From: Salipiger pentaromativorans
GTDB lineage: Bacteria; Pseudomonadota; Alphaproteobacteria; Rhodobacterales; Rhodobacteraceae
Direction of reading: 5' to 3'
Length of the DNA: 64,000 nt
Assembly (NCBI RefSeq): GCF_024721115.1
Contig: NZ_JAMDHK010000002.1
Span: 248,001-312,000 of the forward strand
Shown here: positions 25,361 through 35,886 of the stretch, one piece after another
How the letters are laid out: the number at the start of each line of letters is the position of its first letter
Position numbering within the stretch: position 1 is the stretch's first letter
Notes under the pieces: generated by a model
Database searches by the model: none
What the model saw: only the letters and a program-made list of their open reading frames with translations
Told to the model about the DNA's origin: nothing
Translations under genes and position numbers: made by a program

Positions 25361-26107
25361 TCAGCCCGCGCTGGCGTTCAGGGCCTCGATGATCGGCACG
25401 AAATCCGCGGCTTTCAGCGAGGCGCCGCCGACCAGCGCGCCATCGACATTGGAGACCGCGAAGATCTCGGTCGCGTTGCCGGGTTTCACCGAGCCGCCGT
25501 AAAGCAGCCGGACCGACCGGCCCACGCCTTCGCCGAAGCGGCGTTCGAGACGGGCCCGGATGAAATCATGCACCTCGCCGATCTGGTCGGTGGTGGGGAT
25601 CTTGCCGGTGCCGATGGCCCAGATCGGCTCGTAGGCGACCACCAGATTGTGGCCGGTGGCGCCATCGGGGATCGAGCCGGCAAGCTGGCCGCCGATGATG
25701 TCGAGCGTGTTCTGCGCCTCGCGCTCCTCGAGGCTTTCGCCGACGCAGAGCACGACCTTCAGCCCGGCCTCCCAGGCGGATTTGCACTTGGCGCGCACGT
25801 CCTCGTCGCGTTCCTCGTGGTCGGTGCGGCGTTCGGAATGGCCGAGGATCACATAGGCCGCGCCGGCATCGGCCAGCATCGGCGCCGAGATGTCGCCGGT
25901 ATGGGCGCCCGAGGCCGCCACATGGCAATCCTGCCCGCCGATGGCGATCCCTTCGGCGGCCTCGGCCGCCGCGGCGACCAGCGTCGCGGGCGGGCAGATC
26001 AGCACTTCCGAGGCGCCCTTGGCGGCCGCTTCCATCCCCGCGAGTTCCGAAAGCGCCGCTTTCAGCCCGTTCATCTTCCAGTTGCCGGCGGCAAGTTTCG
26101 TGCGCAT
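25361..26107 (-). CDS. tpiA: Triose-phosphate isomerase
   Basis: Interconverts dihydroxyacetone phosphate and glyceraldehyde-3-phosphate in glycolysis and gluconeogenesis. The 248-residue TIM barrel has all catalytic elements: AGNWKMNG (lysine at position 12), VILGHSERR (His electrophile), [12 protein letters not shown] (Glu base and flexible loop) and [12 protein letters not shown] (phosphate loop). It is a monocistronic gene with the hairpin just downstream. Confidence 0.97.
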   Translation of the reverse strand: MRTKLAAGNWKMNGLKAALSELAGMEAAAKGASEVLICPPATLVAAAAEAAEGIAIGGQDCHVAASGAHTGDISAPMLADAGAAYVILGHSERRTDHEERDEDVRAKCKSAWEAGLKVVLCVGESLEEREAQNTLDIIGGQLAGSIPDGATGHNLVVAYEPIWAIGTGKIPTTDQIGEVHDFIRARLERRFGEGVGRSVRLLYGGSVKPGNATEIFAVSNVDGALVGGASLKAADFVPIIEALNASAG

Positions 26108-26240
26108 GGTCTCTCCCTATCTTCGCGTCGCGCCCATCATCGGGGGACGGGCGCCCGCGTCAAGGGCGTGCGGCCATGAGAAATGCCGCAGAGGGAAGGG
26201 TTATCGCTATCCCCGGAAGACCGCGCGCGGCGGCGCGAGG

Positions 26241-26621
26241 TCACTTGCCGGCGCGTTCGGCCTGCAATGCCTCGACATCCTTGAATTTGATCGATTCGCC
26301 GCAGCCGCAGGCATCGGCCACGTTGGGGTTGTTGAAGCGGAACCCCGATTCCAGCAGCGAGGTCTCGTAGTCGATCTCGGTGCCGAAGAGGAACATCTGC
26401 GCCATGGGGGCGATCAGCACCCGCGCGCCCTCCTGCTCGACCACCTCATCGTTGGTCTCGGGCGCATCGACGAATTCCATGGTGTATTCCATGCCCGCGC
26501 AGCCGCCTTTCTTGACGCCGATGCGCAGCCCGGCGCGCCCGTCGCGCTCCATGAGCTTGCGGACCTGTACGATAGCGGCGGGGGTCATGGTGACCGCCTG
26601 TTTTCCCGGAATGCCGAACAT
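26241..26621 (-). CDS. A-type iron-sulfur carrier protein (HesB/IscA/SufA family)
   Basis: A 126-residue Fe-S carrier. The three conserved cysteines are in GVKKGGCAGMEYTMEF and DACGCGESIKF (CGCGES). An A-type protein accepts clusters from the SUF scaffold and passes them to apo-targets. A second, differently diverged A-type protein lies at 60238-60561. Its C-terminal extension (KDVEALQAERAGK) and SufA-like sequence suggest SufA rather than ErpA, but the suf operon is not adjacent. Confidence 0.9.
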   Translation of the reverse strand: MFGIPGKQAVTMTPAAIVQVRKLMERDGRAGLRIGVKKGGCAGMEYTMEFVDAPETNDEVVEQEGARVLIAPMAQMFLFGTEIDYETSLLESGFRFNNPNVADACGCGESIKFKDVEALQAERAGK

Positions 26622-26701
26622 TGAGCATGTCTCCTTTGCCGTCTGAATCTAGGGGGCCTGGCGGGCGGTGACAAGCGGGCGGGGCGGTTTCGAAGCAGGA
26701 T

Positions 26702-27406
26702 TTACGGGATTGCGGCGAGCAGCGCCATGGTCGCATGCGCCGCAGCCAGCGCCCAGGCGAAAGAGGCGAGCGTACCGATGATCACGTATTCGCCGGCTTT
26801 CTGCTCTTTCGTGGCGGTGTCGAAGCGCAGCACCGATTTCGCGGCGATGAGAAAGCCGATGCCCGCGGGTTCGCCGATCATCACCAGCAGCAGGATCATC
26901 GCCCGCTCGAGCTGGCCGATCAGGCGGCCGGCGTCGGGCAGGCCCTGCGGCACCTCTTCGGCGCTGTAGCGCGACATCAGCAGGCCCACCGCGTGGCCGC
27001 CGGCAAGCACGGTGGCGATGGTGCCGGCCACGCCGATGGCGGGGGCGGTGAGCATGGCAAGCCAGGGCGCCCAGATCCCCGCCGCCGCCGCGCCGGGCCA
27101 GAGCAGGGCTGCCGCGGCGAGCGTGGTCAGATGCGCCGCCTGATCGGCGAGAAAGGTGGCGAGGCTCGTGCGCAGGCGGTCGGGCAGGGCCCATGTCTTG
27201 AGCGCGTCGATGACCAGATGCGCGACGGTCACGAAAAGCGCCACCTGCCAGCCGCCGCCAAGCGCGCCGAAGCTGAGCGCAAAGACCAGCACGCCGTGCA
27301 GCGCCATCACGCCGGGATGGCGCTTGTGCTGCACCATCCAGCGGGTCTGGAGCACGAAATCCGCCAGCATATGCGCCAGCAGAAGGGCGGCGAAGCTGTG
27401 GATCAT
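26702..27406 (-). CDS. DUF3307 family membrane protein
   Basis: A 234-residue membrane protein recognised as DUF3307. The N-terminal MIHSFAALLLAHMLADFVLQTRWMVQHKR contains the typical HxxADFxxQ. The next segments include ALHGVLVFALSF and HLVIDALK, with conserved histidine and aspartate in the membrane. About six to seven hydrophobic segments are visible. The family is unassigned but repeatedly sits next to satD, as here (58-base gap, same strand). A Met at 27406 begins the conserved region; the open frame upstream is antisense noise and overlap with satD. Confidence 0.8.
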   Translation of the reverse strand: MIHSFAALLLAHMLADFVLQTRWMVQHKRHPGVMALHGVLVFALSFGALGGGWQVALFVTVAHLVIDALKTWALPDRLRTSLATFLADQAAHLTTLAAAALLWPGAAAAGIWAPWLAMLTAPAIGVAGTIATVLAGGHAVGLLMSRYSAEEVPQGLPDAGRLIGQLERAMILLLVMIGEPAGIGFLIAAKSVLRFDTATKEQKAGEYVIIGTLASFAWALAAAHATMALLAAIP

Positions 27407-27464
27407 GGCGTATCTGGCAAGCCGGTTCGCTTGCTCTTGCCGAAAGAAAGCGGATCTGCCTGCG

Positions 27465-28085
27465 TCATGCGACGGTCTCGAGATAGGAGAGCGCCTCGTC
27501 CAGCGCCGGAAAACCCGCGCTCCAGAGCGCCTGATTGACCGCCTGCCGGGTGATTCCCAGCCGCTCCGCCGCCTCGGCCCGGGGGCCGGTACCGGGGGGC
27601 AGCATCTCGCAGAGCGCGCGGGCCTGTGCCGGGGTCCAGCCCTGGCTGATATGGTCGGCCAGCCGCAGCGCCGCCGCTTCGGCGCCACCGCTGGCATGGG
27701 CCATCAGCCGGTGGCCCGAGAGCGACTCGAGCAGGCGTCCGGAGGTGGTGAAGACGGGACCATGCGCGCTGTTGGGATCGTCGAGATCGGTCGGGGACAG
27801 GCTTCCCGCGCCGACGGCCAGCGCAATGCGCGTCGCGCGGCTGCGGTCGAGCCGCCGCAGGCTGGCCTGAAGATAAAGCGCCGCGCGCATGGCCCGTTCG
27901 GGCCGGTCGCAGGCCATCTGCCAGCCATCGCCGCCCCGCCGGGCAAAACCCGCCGCCACCGGGCCGGGCCAGGTGGAGATATCCTGTACCGCGACGCGCA
28001 GCGCGGCCATGGTCGCATCGAGCGCGCTGGCGCTCAGCTCGGACGAGTCGACGATGTCTCCGGTCAGGACGGCAATGCGCTGCAT
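27465..28085 (-). CDS. satD: SatD family protein
   Basis: A 206-residue SatD-like protein: MQRIAVLTGDIVDSSELSA at the N-terminus resembles the start of nucleotide-cyclase-like and SatD proteins (GDIVxS). The C-terminus (EAAERLGITRQAVNQALWSAGFPALDEALSYLE) reads as a helix-turn-helix, so it may bind DNA. SatD was named in a Streptococcus stress operon, and its biochemical role is unknown. The ATG lies 6 bases after a -10-like TATTAC with no Shine-Dalgarno between, so the mRNA may be leaderless. Two palindromes cover the promoter. The DUF3307 gene follows. Confidence 0.72.
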   Translation of the reverse strand: MQRIAVLTGDIVDSSELSASALDATMAALRVAVQDISTWPGPVAAGFARRGGDGWQMACDRPERAMRAALYLQASLRRLDRSRATRIALAVGAGSLSPTDLDDPNSAHGPVFTTSGRLLESLSGHRLMAHASGGAEAAALRLADHISQGWTPAQARALCEMLPPGTGPRAEAAERLGITRQAVNQALWSAGFPALDEALSYLETVA

Positions 28086-28134
28086 GAGAAAGTAATATCA
28101 CTTTCTTTGCGAAAAAGCAAGTGAAAGCGCTTTC
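28086..28134 (-). promoter_or_regulatory. satD promoter with two palindromic operators
   Basis: On the minus strand, TTGCTT and TATTAC are 17 bp apart, and TATTAC is followed six bases later by the satD ATG. The palindrome GAAAGTAATATCACTTTC (28088-28105, one mismatched pair) covers the -10, and the perfect GAAAGCGCTTTC (28123-28134) lies upstream of the -35. The centres are 32 bp apart, about three turns. The whole region fits in the 51 bp between satD and the upstream gene. Confidence 0.65.
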
Positions 28135-28136
28135 TC

Positions 28137-28493
28137 TTACATGAAGCCCAGTTCGAGCCGCGCCTCGTCGGACATCATGTCCATGCCCCAGGGCGGATCG
28201 AAGACCATATCGACATCCACGTCCTTGACCCCGGGCACCGCGCCCACCGCGTCCTGCACCCAGCCGGGCATTTCGCCGGCCACCGGGCAGCCCGGCGCGG
28301 TCAGGGTCATGATCACATTGACCAGATTCTCGGCGTCGATCTCGATCGTGTAGATCAGACCCAGATCGTAGATGTTCACCGGAATTTCCGGATCGTAGAC
28401 CGAGCGGCACGCCTCGACCACCGCATCGTAAAGCGGGTGCTCGGTGCTGGAGGGCGCAATCAGCGGCGCGCCTTCGAGCGGTGCATCATCCAT
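28137..28493 (-). CDS. sufT: SufT/PaaD-like Fe-S assembly protein (MIP18/DUF59 family)
   Basis: A 118-residue DUF59 protein. The N-terminal extension (about 20 residues) is followed by LYDAVVEACRSVYDPEIPVNIYDLGLIY, the DPE..DLGL signature, and by MTLTAPGCPVAGEMPGWV with the reactive cysteine. SufT-type proteins support Fe-S cluster maturation, and PaaD-type paralogues serve phenylacetyl-CoA epoxidase; no paa genes are nearby, so the SUF-related role is preferred. Its stop codon is immediately upstream of the satD operator region. Confidence 0.85.
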   Translation of the reverse strand: MDDAPLEGAPLIAPSSTEHPLYDAVVEACRSVYDPEIPVNIYDLGLIYTIEIDAENLVNVIMTLTAPGCPVAGEMPGWVQDAVGAVPGVKDVDVDMVFDPPWGMDMMSDEARLELGFM

Positions 28494-28568
28494 GGTCTGT
28501 CCTTTGCCGTCGTTTCCTGACGGAATATATAGGAAATGCGGCGGCAGGGGTAAAGGCCGCAGGCACGA

Positions 28569-29501
28569 TCAGCCGAGATAGGTGTCGATCCAGTCCCGCA
28601 CCTCGCTCAGCCGCCCGCGCGCGACGGGCACGAGGCTGTCGTCGGTGAGTTCCAGAACCGGCTTGCCGGCGTCGCGCCCGAGCCCGCGCACCGCTGCCCG
28701 CGCCACCCACCACGAGCGGTGCGGCTGGACACCGTCCTCGGGCCGGGTCTGGGCGACGATGTCGGAGAGCCGCGCGCGCTGCGTCAGCGCCCGGTCTTTG
28801 AGATGCACATGAACGTGGTGTTCGCGGGCCTCGATCATCCGGACCTCCTCCAGCCCGATCGGCTGGCCGCCGATATGCAGCAGGCGTTCGGCCCCATCCT
28901 CGGTGGCGGGCGCCGGGGCAGGGGCGGCCTCGACCGTGATGTCGGCCTCGGCCTCGGCCTCGGCGGTCCCGAGCCGTGGCAGGACAAAGCGCATGTAGAT
29001 GGTCTCGAAGACGATGATCGTGATCGCCACATAGACCATCCGCTCGAACAGCAGCGGGTGCAGCGCGTCGCCGACCAGCAGGGACAGCGCGGTTTCGACC
29101 ACCATCAGCGTGGGGGCGAAGCTGCACAGGCTGATGACCGGCCAGTAGACCGCCGGCCGCGCCCAGATCTGCCGCAACGCCGCCAGCGCCAGGATCAGCA
29201 CGCTTTGCAGGCTGAGATAGAGCGCGAAGGCCAGAAGCCATGTCACGAAGAACAGACCGAAGGGCAATTGCCCGGCCAGCCCGCTCGGATCGGCGGCGAT
29301 GAGAATCACCAGAACGAGACTCATGTAGCGCCAGGTCAGACGATGCCGGAACAGACCCAGAAACTGCTGTGCGGACAGGTCGATGGGTTCGAACAGCGTG
29401 GCGCGCAAATTGAGTTTCTGGCGAAGAAAATCGGGCAATGTGGCAGCACTCGGCTCTGACGCTCGTCCGCAACAAGTGCCTTCTATCTGCTTGGGATTCA
29501 A
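28569..29501 (-). CDS. Membrane protein with C-terminal LytTR DNA-binding domain
   Basis: A 310-residue regulator with no receiver domain. Four hydrophobic segments lie around residues 58-75, 82-108, 120-145 and 153-170. A Pro/Ala/Glu-rich linker follows (about 178-203). The LytTR domain is LLHIGGQPIGLEEVRMIEAREHHVHVHLKD, then QPHRSWWVARAAV and a final DSLVPVARGRLSEVRDWI. Membrane-bound LytTR proteins are one-component regulators that sense from the membrane and often control competence, secretion or toxin genes. The longest frame starts at a TTG (29501) without a clear ribosome site; a later TTG at 29438 is also possible, so the N-terminus is uncertain. Confidence 0.82.
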   Translation of the reverse strand: MNPKQIEGTCCGRASEPSAATLPDFLRQKLNLRATLFEPIDLSAQQFLGLFRHRLTWRYMSLVLVILIAADPSGLAGQLPFGLFFVTWLLAFALYLSLQSVLILALAALRQIWARPAVYWPVISLCSFAPTLMVVETALSLLVGDALHPLLFERMVYVAITIIVFETIYMRFVLPRLGTAEAEAEADITVEAAPAPAPATEDGAERLLHIGGQPIGLEEVRMIEAREHHVHVHLKDRALTQRARLSDIVAQTRPEDGVQPHRSWWVARAAVRGLGRDAGKPVLELTDDSLVPVARGRLSEVRDWIDTYLG

Positions 29502-29920
29502 GAGCTTCGGTCACATATTGTGTCGGTTTGGGCGGTATTTGACGCGCATTCGCTTCAGGGTGGCAAGGGCCGATTCGTTTAAAGCTATATCCGTTTTATC
29601 AATTTTGACGTGTTGTGCTATGGTTCCAGTACCGGATCGGGTGATCCGGCCGGCACGCAGGGCGCTTTCGGGGAGGCTCCTTCGGGAACGGAAGGCGCGT
29701 TGCAGAAGGCCGGAAGACGAGTGCCGCGCCATGTATTTCCGGCGCGGAAAATCGGTTGGGACCGGCATCTTGCGGCCGCTGGACGGGGCGGGGCGCCCGG
29801 GGAACGGGGCGACGCCAAGGACCGCGCAGCCTGTGTCGGCACCACCGCAGAGGTTGGACTGGGGAATTTGTGATCCGGGTGGCCAGTGGTGAGGATTGAA
29901 TAGGGGTTGGAGTAAGAATT
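29502..29920. other. Intergenic region without a convincing gene
   Basis: The first ~110 bases are AT-rich and contain TTGACG near 29600, a possible plus-strand promoter element. The remainder is GC-rich. An open frame of 87 codons (29610-29873, plus) exists but has biased low-complexity composition and no ribosome site. It could be the leader of the small gene at 29921 or an unrecognised RNA. Confidence 0.4.
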
Positions 29921-30187
29921 GTGGCTCAGGGAGAGAGAGACATTCTCGCGGCATTGTTGCGCGAGATTCCAAGGGTGTCGGGCGGTGATTCCATTCCGCG
30001 CCTGTTGCGGGCGGCGGCGGTGCTGGTCGAACATGCCGGCTACGAGATCGCGCGCTCCGACACATCGGTGCGGGTAACGCAGATCATCCTGATCGCGGCG
30101 GAACTGGAGCGTCTGGGCGAGACGTTCGAACGGGCGCGGCCCCGGCCGGGGTTCTCGATGGGCCGGAGTCAGCCGGAAGGCGGTTAG
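29921..30187 (+). CDS. Small helical protein of unknown function
   Basis: An 88-residue product starting at GTG with GGAG about 8 bases upstream. The sequence RDILAALLREIPRVSGGDSIPRLLRAAAVLVEHAGYEIAR..QIILIAAELERLGETF looks like a real globular helical protein. The last 20 residues are basic and Pro/Arg-rich. No family is recognised. It is convergent with, and overlaps by four bases, the polysaccharide deacetylase gene, which is common for genuine gene ends. Confidence 0.5.
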   Translation: MAQGERDILAALLREIPRVSGGDSIPRLLRAAAVLVEHAGYEIARSDTSVRVTQIILIAAELERLGETFERARPRPGFSMGRSQPEGG

Positions 30188-30954
30188 CCTGCGCTGACCC
30201 GCCGGAAGCGGCGCGACTGCCAGAGCGGCCAGCCCATCATCTGCGACATGGTGCCAAAGCTCATGCCGCGCGCCGCCAGCCCGTCGAGCGTTTGCGGCAT
30301 GGCCTGAACGGTGCCTTTCTGGATGTCGTGGCTGAGGATGATCGCACCGGGGCGCGAGCCCTTGAGGATTCGGCTGGCCACCACATTGGCGCCGGGCCGG
30401 CGCCAGTCCTGCGGATCGACCGACCACAGAATCGTCGGCAGGTTCCGCTGTTGGTACAGCATCATCCGCTGGCGCCGGGTGAAGGCGCCATAGGGCGGGC
30501 GGAAGGTGACCGGCGGGCGCCCGGTGACGCGGAAGATCGCATCGGTGGTGCGGTCGATCTCGTCGATGACCTGCGCGTCCGAGCGGCGCGACAGGTCGGG
30601 ATGGCTCCAGGAATGGTTGCCGATCTCGTGCCCTTCGGCGACGATGCGGCGCACGATGTCGGGCCAGGTCACCACCCGGTTGCCGATGAGATAGAAGGTC
30701 GCGCGCAGCCCGCGCGCCTTCAGCAGATCGAGCAGCCGTGGCGTAAGCGTCGGGTGCGGCCCGTCGTCGAAAGTCATGGCGACCACCGGCGTGGGGGTGC
30801 GGATGGCGGTGATGGTGGCGGCGTCCCGGGTCGCGATGTCGGGCGGCAGCGCGATCACGGGGGCGGCTTGGGCCGGCCGGGCGGCGAAGGCGCAGGCGGC
30901 AGCGCCCGCGGACAGAAAGGTCCGGCGATCGAAAACGGTCATTTTACTCAGCAT
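30184..30954 (-). CDS. Polysaccharide deacetylase (NodB domain) with Tat-like signal
   Basis: A 256-residue exported carbohydrate esterase family 4 protein. FDRRTFLSAGAAACAFAARPAQA at the N-terminus reads as a twin-arginine signal. The NodB motifs are clear: MTFDDGPHPT (motif 1, catalytic base Asp and metal Asp), HEIGNHSWSHPDL (motif 2, HxxxH metal ligands), RPPYGAF (motif 3), then WSVDPQDWRRPG (motif 4) and ILSHDIQKG (motif 5). It probably removes acetyl groups from peptidoglycan or another amino-sugar polymer. A start four codons later (MTVFDRRTF, 30942) is equally possible. Confidence 0.88.
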   Translation of the reverse strand: MLSKMTVFDRRTFLSAGAAACAFAARPAQAAPVIALPPDIATRDAATITAIRTPTPVVAMTFDDGPHPTLTPRLLDLLKARGLRATFYLIGNRVVTWPDIVRRIVAEGHEIGNHSWSHPDLSRRSDAQVIDEIDRTTDAIFRVTGRPPVTFRPPYGAFTRRQRMMLYQQRNLPTILWSVDPQDWRRPGANVVASRILKGSRPGAIILSHDIQKGTVQAMPQTLDGLAARGMSFGTMSQMMGWPLWQSRRFRRVSAG

Positions 30955-31119
30955 TCAGGCAGTGGAAATCAAGCAGACCTGCCGACAGAAGCCGCTCAGC
31001 CCCTTGTCAGGCAAGGATAATTTCCTTCGGCGGATTTTCGCGCAGCGGCAACGTGTCCTTCCGGTCACGGTTTTGCGAGGATTTCCGCGAAAATGCCGCG
31101 CGGCGGGTGCCAAAAGCGC

Positions 31120-31148
31120 TTGACGGGGCAAAGAGGCCCGCCTAGAAG
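31120..31148 (+). promoter_or_regulatory. Promoter of the tRNA-Asp genes
   Basis: TTGACG (31120-31125) and TAGAAG (31143-31148) are 17 bp apart, ending 39 bp before the first tRNA. This is a good sigma-70-type promoter for the tandem tRNA unit. Confidence 0.75.
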
Positions 31149-31187
31149 GGCCTCCACGTTCGGGGGTGCACCCCTCGGAGGCAGTGA

Positions 31188-31264
31188 GCGGTTGTAGCTC
31201 AGTTGGTTAGAGTACCGGCCTGTCACGCCGGGGGTCGCGGGTTCGAGCCCCGTCAACCGCGCCA
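31188..31264 (+). tRNA. tRNA-Asp (GTC), first copy
   Basis: A complete cloverleaf: acceptor stem GCGGTTG/CAACCGC, D-arm GCTC..GAGT, anticodon stem CCGGC/GCCGG with loop CTGTCAC (anticodon GTC at 31222-31224), T-arm GCGGG TTCGAGC CCCGT and discriminator G. CCA is encoded, as expected for many alphaproteobacterial tRNAs. 77 bases. Confidence 0.97.
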
Positions 31265-31297
31265 CCACTGCCCCGAAGAAAGCACCCCGTGCGATGC

Positions 31298-31374
31298 GCG
31301 GTTGTAGCTCAGTTGGTTAGAGTACCGGCCTGTCACGCCGGGGGTCGCGGGTTCGAGCCCCGTCAACCGCGCCA
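31298..31374 (+). tRNA. tRNA-Asp (GTC), second identical copy
   Basis: Identical over all 77 bases to the copy at 31188, 33 bp downstream of it; the spacer between them is unrelated to tRNA. Probably co-transcribed from the promoter at 31120. Confidence 0.97.
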
Positions 31375-31420
31375 CTTTCTCCCTCTTCTCCGGCAGTCCG
31401 GCGGCGTCACCGTCGCGCCG

Positions 31421-31524
31421 TTCGCGTATTTTGCAAAGAGAAGAAGGGCAGATGGTCGGCCAAGGGGGCAGCTCCGCGACAGAGACACTCCCCCTGATCT
31501 TCTTCTCTTCGGCAAATACGCGGG
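31421..31524. repeat. Inverted pair of repeat A copies between tRNA-Asp and obgE
   Basis: TTCGCGTATTTTGCAAAGAG plus AAGAAG (31421-31446) and its inverse, CTTCTTCTCTTCGGCAAATA plus CGCGGG (31499-31524), face each other across about 52 bases and could fold into a long hairpin downstream of the tRNAs. The region 31375-31639 holds no gene. Confidence 0.65.
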
Positions 31525-31600
31525 GGAAGCGCGCCCCGGCGCGCGAGGGGCAACGCCCCCGCAAACCGCGCCGCTTGAGAAGCGCCGGGACTCGCTGTAA

Positions 31601-33765
<2,165 letters not shown>

Positions 33766-33781
33766 GCGGATCGCGCCGGGG

Positions 33782-33880
33782 GCGGTGGGCAAATTGCCCA
33801 CCCTACCTCTTCGCAAACGCCGCGCCCTTGGCGCCGCTCTTCCGGGAAAGCTCCTGTAGGGTGGGCAATTTGCCCACCGC
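33782..33880. repeat. Inverted pair of palindromic repeat B copies between proB and proA
   Basis: GCGGTGGGCAAATTGCCCAC plus CCTAC (33782-33806) and its exact inverse (33856-33880) enclose about 49 bases. Each copy is itself palindromic (GGTGGGCAAATTGCCCACC), so the unit can form small hairpins or one large one in the proB-proA transcript. Confidence 0.8.
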
Positions 33881-33978
33881 GCACCGCCTTGAGGTCACGG
33901 CTGCATGCGCCCACTGTCCTCCGTTGCAAGGCGGCGCTATAAGGGGGCTCCTGACAACGCACCACAAGGGTGAAAGCG

Positions 33979-35244
33979 ATGAAAGACATGAGCGATATTC
34001 CCGCGATCATGACCGAAATCGGCCGCCGCGCCAAGGCGGCCGCAGCCGAGCTCGCCTTCACCCCGCCAGCCCGCAAGACCGAAGCGCTGGAGGCTGCGGC
34101 AGACGCGGTCTGGGCGCGCCGGGCCGAGATTGTCGAGGCCAACAAGAAAGACCTCGAATTCGGTCGCGAGAAGGGGCTGACCGAGGCGATGATGGACCGG
34201 CTGCTTCTGAACGAGGAGCGGATCAAGGGCATCGTCGGCGGGCTCCGTGCCATCGCCGCGCAGAAGGATCCCGTGGGCGAGGTCATCGCCGAATGGGATC
34301 AGCCCTCGGGGCTGCATATCAAGCGCGTGCGCACGCCGCTGGGGGTCGTGGGGGTGATCTATGAATCGCGCCCCAACGTCACCGCCGATGCCGGGGCGCT
34401 CTGCCTCAAGGCGGGCAATGCGGTGATCCTGCGCGGCGGCTCGGAGAGCTTTCATTCCTCGCGCGCGATCCACGATTGCCTGATCGCGGGTCTGCAAAAG
34501 GCGGGGCTGCCGGAGGACGCGATCCAGCTCGTGCCGACGCGCGACCGTGCCGCCGTGAGCGAGCTGCTGACCATGACCGATTATGTGGACGTGATCGTGC
34601 CGCGCGGCGGCAAGGGGCTCGTTGGGCTGGTGCAGCGCGAGGCGCGGGTGCCGGTCTTCGCGCATCTCGAAGGCATCGTGCATATCTATATCGATCCGTC
34701 GGCGGATCCGGTGAAGGCGCTGAGCGTGGTGCTGAACGCCAAGACCCGCCGCACCGGCATCTGTGGCGCGGCAGAATGCCTGCTGATTCACGAGGATGCG
34801 GTCGATACCATCGGTCAGGGCGTGATCCGCGCGCTGATCGAGGCGGGGGTCGAGGTGCGCGCCGACGAGACGCTGCAAGCCATCGCCGGCACTGCCCAGG
34901 CCACCGAAGAGGACTGGGGGCGCGAGTATCTCGACAAGATCATCGCCGCCAAGGTGGTGGCGGACGAGGATGCGGCCATCGCCCATATCCGGCGCTACGG
35001 GTCCAATCACACCGACTGCATTCTGGCCGAGGACGAGGCGGCCATCGAGCGCTTTGTCGAGCGGGTGGACAGCGCCATCGTGATGGTCAACGCCTCGACG
35101 CAATTCGCCGATGGCGGCGAATTCGGGATGGGGGCCGAGATCGGCATCGCCACCGGCAAGATGCATGCGCGCGGCCCGGTGGGGGCCGAGCAGCTCACCT
35201 CGTTCAAATACGTGGTGCAGGCGGATGGCGCGCTGCGCCCGTAA
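33979..35244 (+). CDS. proA: Gamma-glutamyl phosphate reductase
   Basis: Second step of proline synthesis, NADPH-dependent reduction of glutamyl phosphate to the semialdehyde. The 421-residue aldehyde dehydrogenase-like protein contains [39 protein letters not shown], the catalytic cysteine in [15 protein letters not shown], and the terminal [29 protein letters not shown] nine bases upstream is in frame, but AAGGG is placed correctly (8 bases) for the ATG at 33979. Together with proB it forms the proline pathway, interrupted by the repeat B pair. Confidence 0.95.
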   Translation: MKDMSDIPAIMTEIGRRAKAAAAELAFTPPARKTEALEAAADAVWARRAEIVEANKKDLEFGREKGLTEAMMDRLLLNEERIKGIVGGLRAIAAQKDPVGEVIAEWDQPSGLHIKRVRTPLGVVGVIYESRPNVTADAGALCLKAGNAVILRGGSESFHSSRAIHDCLIAGLQKAGLPEDAIQLVPTRDRAAVSELLTMTDYVDVIVPRGGKGLVGLVQREARVPVFAHLEGIVHIYIDPSADPVKALSVVLNAKTRRTGICGAAECLLIHEDAVDTIGQGVIRALIEAGVEVRADETLQAIAGTAQATEEDWGREYLDKIIAAKVVADEDAAIAHIRRYGSNHTDCILAEDEAAIERFVERVDSAIVMVNASTQFADGGEFGMGAEIGIATGKMHARGPVGAEQLTSFKYVVQADGALRP

Positions 35245-35256
35245 TGCGGGGCGCGG

Positions 35257-35859
35257 TCAGGCGATCTCGATCGTGACCGCCGCGTCGCCGGCATGAACCG
35301 TGAGCTTGCGCCCGCGTTCGGGCGCAAGCCGCGCCAGACAGGCGAATTGCACGCGCGCCGGGGTCAGATCGGCCCCGAGCCGCCGGCTCGAAAGCTGCTC
35401 CCACAGCGCGGGCTCGACGGCAAGCCGGGCGCCGGTGCCGCTGATCCGCCAGATCCCGGATTCTTGCGTGATCTGCACCCGCCCGCCCTGCGGCAGCGCG
35501 CTTTCGCAGCAGAGCATGGCGAGATAGGCAAGCTGCACCTCGGTGCGTTGCGAGTCGGTCTGCGGCAGCCAGTCCACCGATAGCCGGGTGCCGTTGCAAT
35601 AGTTGCGCAGCACCTTCGCGGCCTCGCGCGGGCCGATCTTCTGATCGTCCGAGGCGCTGCCAAAGGCCACGCGGAAGAAACTGATCCGCGCGGCGGCCGA
35701 GGCGCAGCTCTGTTCGATGAGCGACATCTCTTCCGGGCCGGGCGTGCCGGCCAGCGCAATCAGTTCGAGCCCGTTCGAGATGGCGCCCACCGGGCTGACC
35801 AGATCGTGGCACAGGCGCGACCCTACCAGGGTGGCGATTCTGGCGGTATCGTCGGGCAT
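35257..35859 (-). CDS. chpT: Histidine phosphotransferase ChpT
   Basis: ChpT relays phosphate from the hybrid kinase CckA to CtrA and CpdR, a relay controlling cell cycle, motility and gene transfer agents in alphaproteobacteria. The 200-residue protein has the phospho-acceptor His18 in GSRLCHDLVSPVGAISNGLEL and a degenerate histidine-kinase-like C-terminal domain without functional ATP motifs, as in known ChpT. It is single-copy and convergent with proA (12 bases apart). Confidence 0.9.
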   Translation of the reverse strand: MPDDTARIATLVGSRLCHDLVSPVGAISNGLELIALAGTPGPEEMSLIEQSCASAAARISFFRVAFGSASDDQKIGPREAAKVLRNYCNGTRLSVDWLPQTDSQRTEVQLAYLAMLCCESALPQGGRVQITQESGIWRISGTGARLAVEPALWEQLSSRRLGADLTPARVQFACLARLAPERGRKLTVHAGDAAVTIEIA

Positions 35860-35886
35860 CGGTGGCTCCTTCAGAACGGAACGGCA

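Noticed and set aside
29610-29873. 87-codon frame in the gap before 29921
   Set aside because: No ribosome site, and composition is biased toward Gly, Ala and Arg; an alternative frame is equally open.
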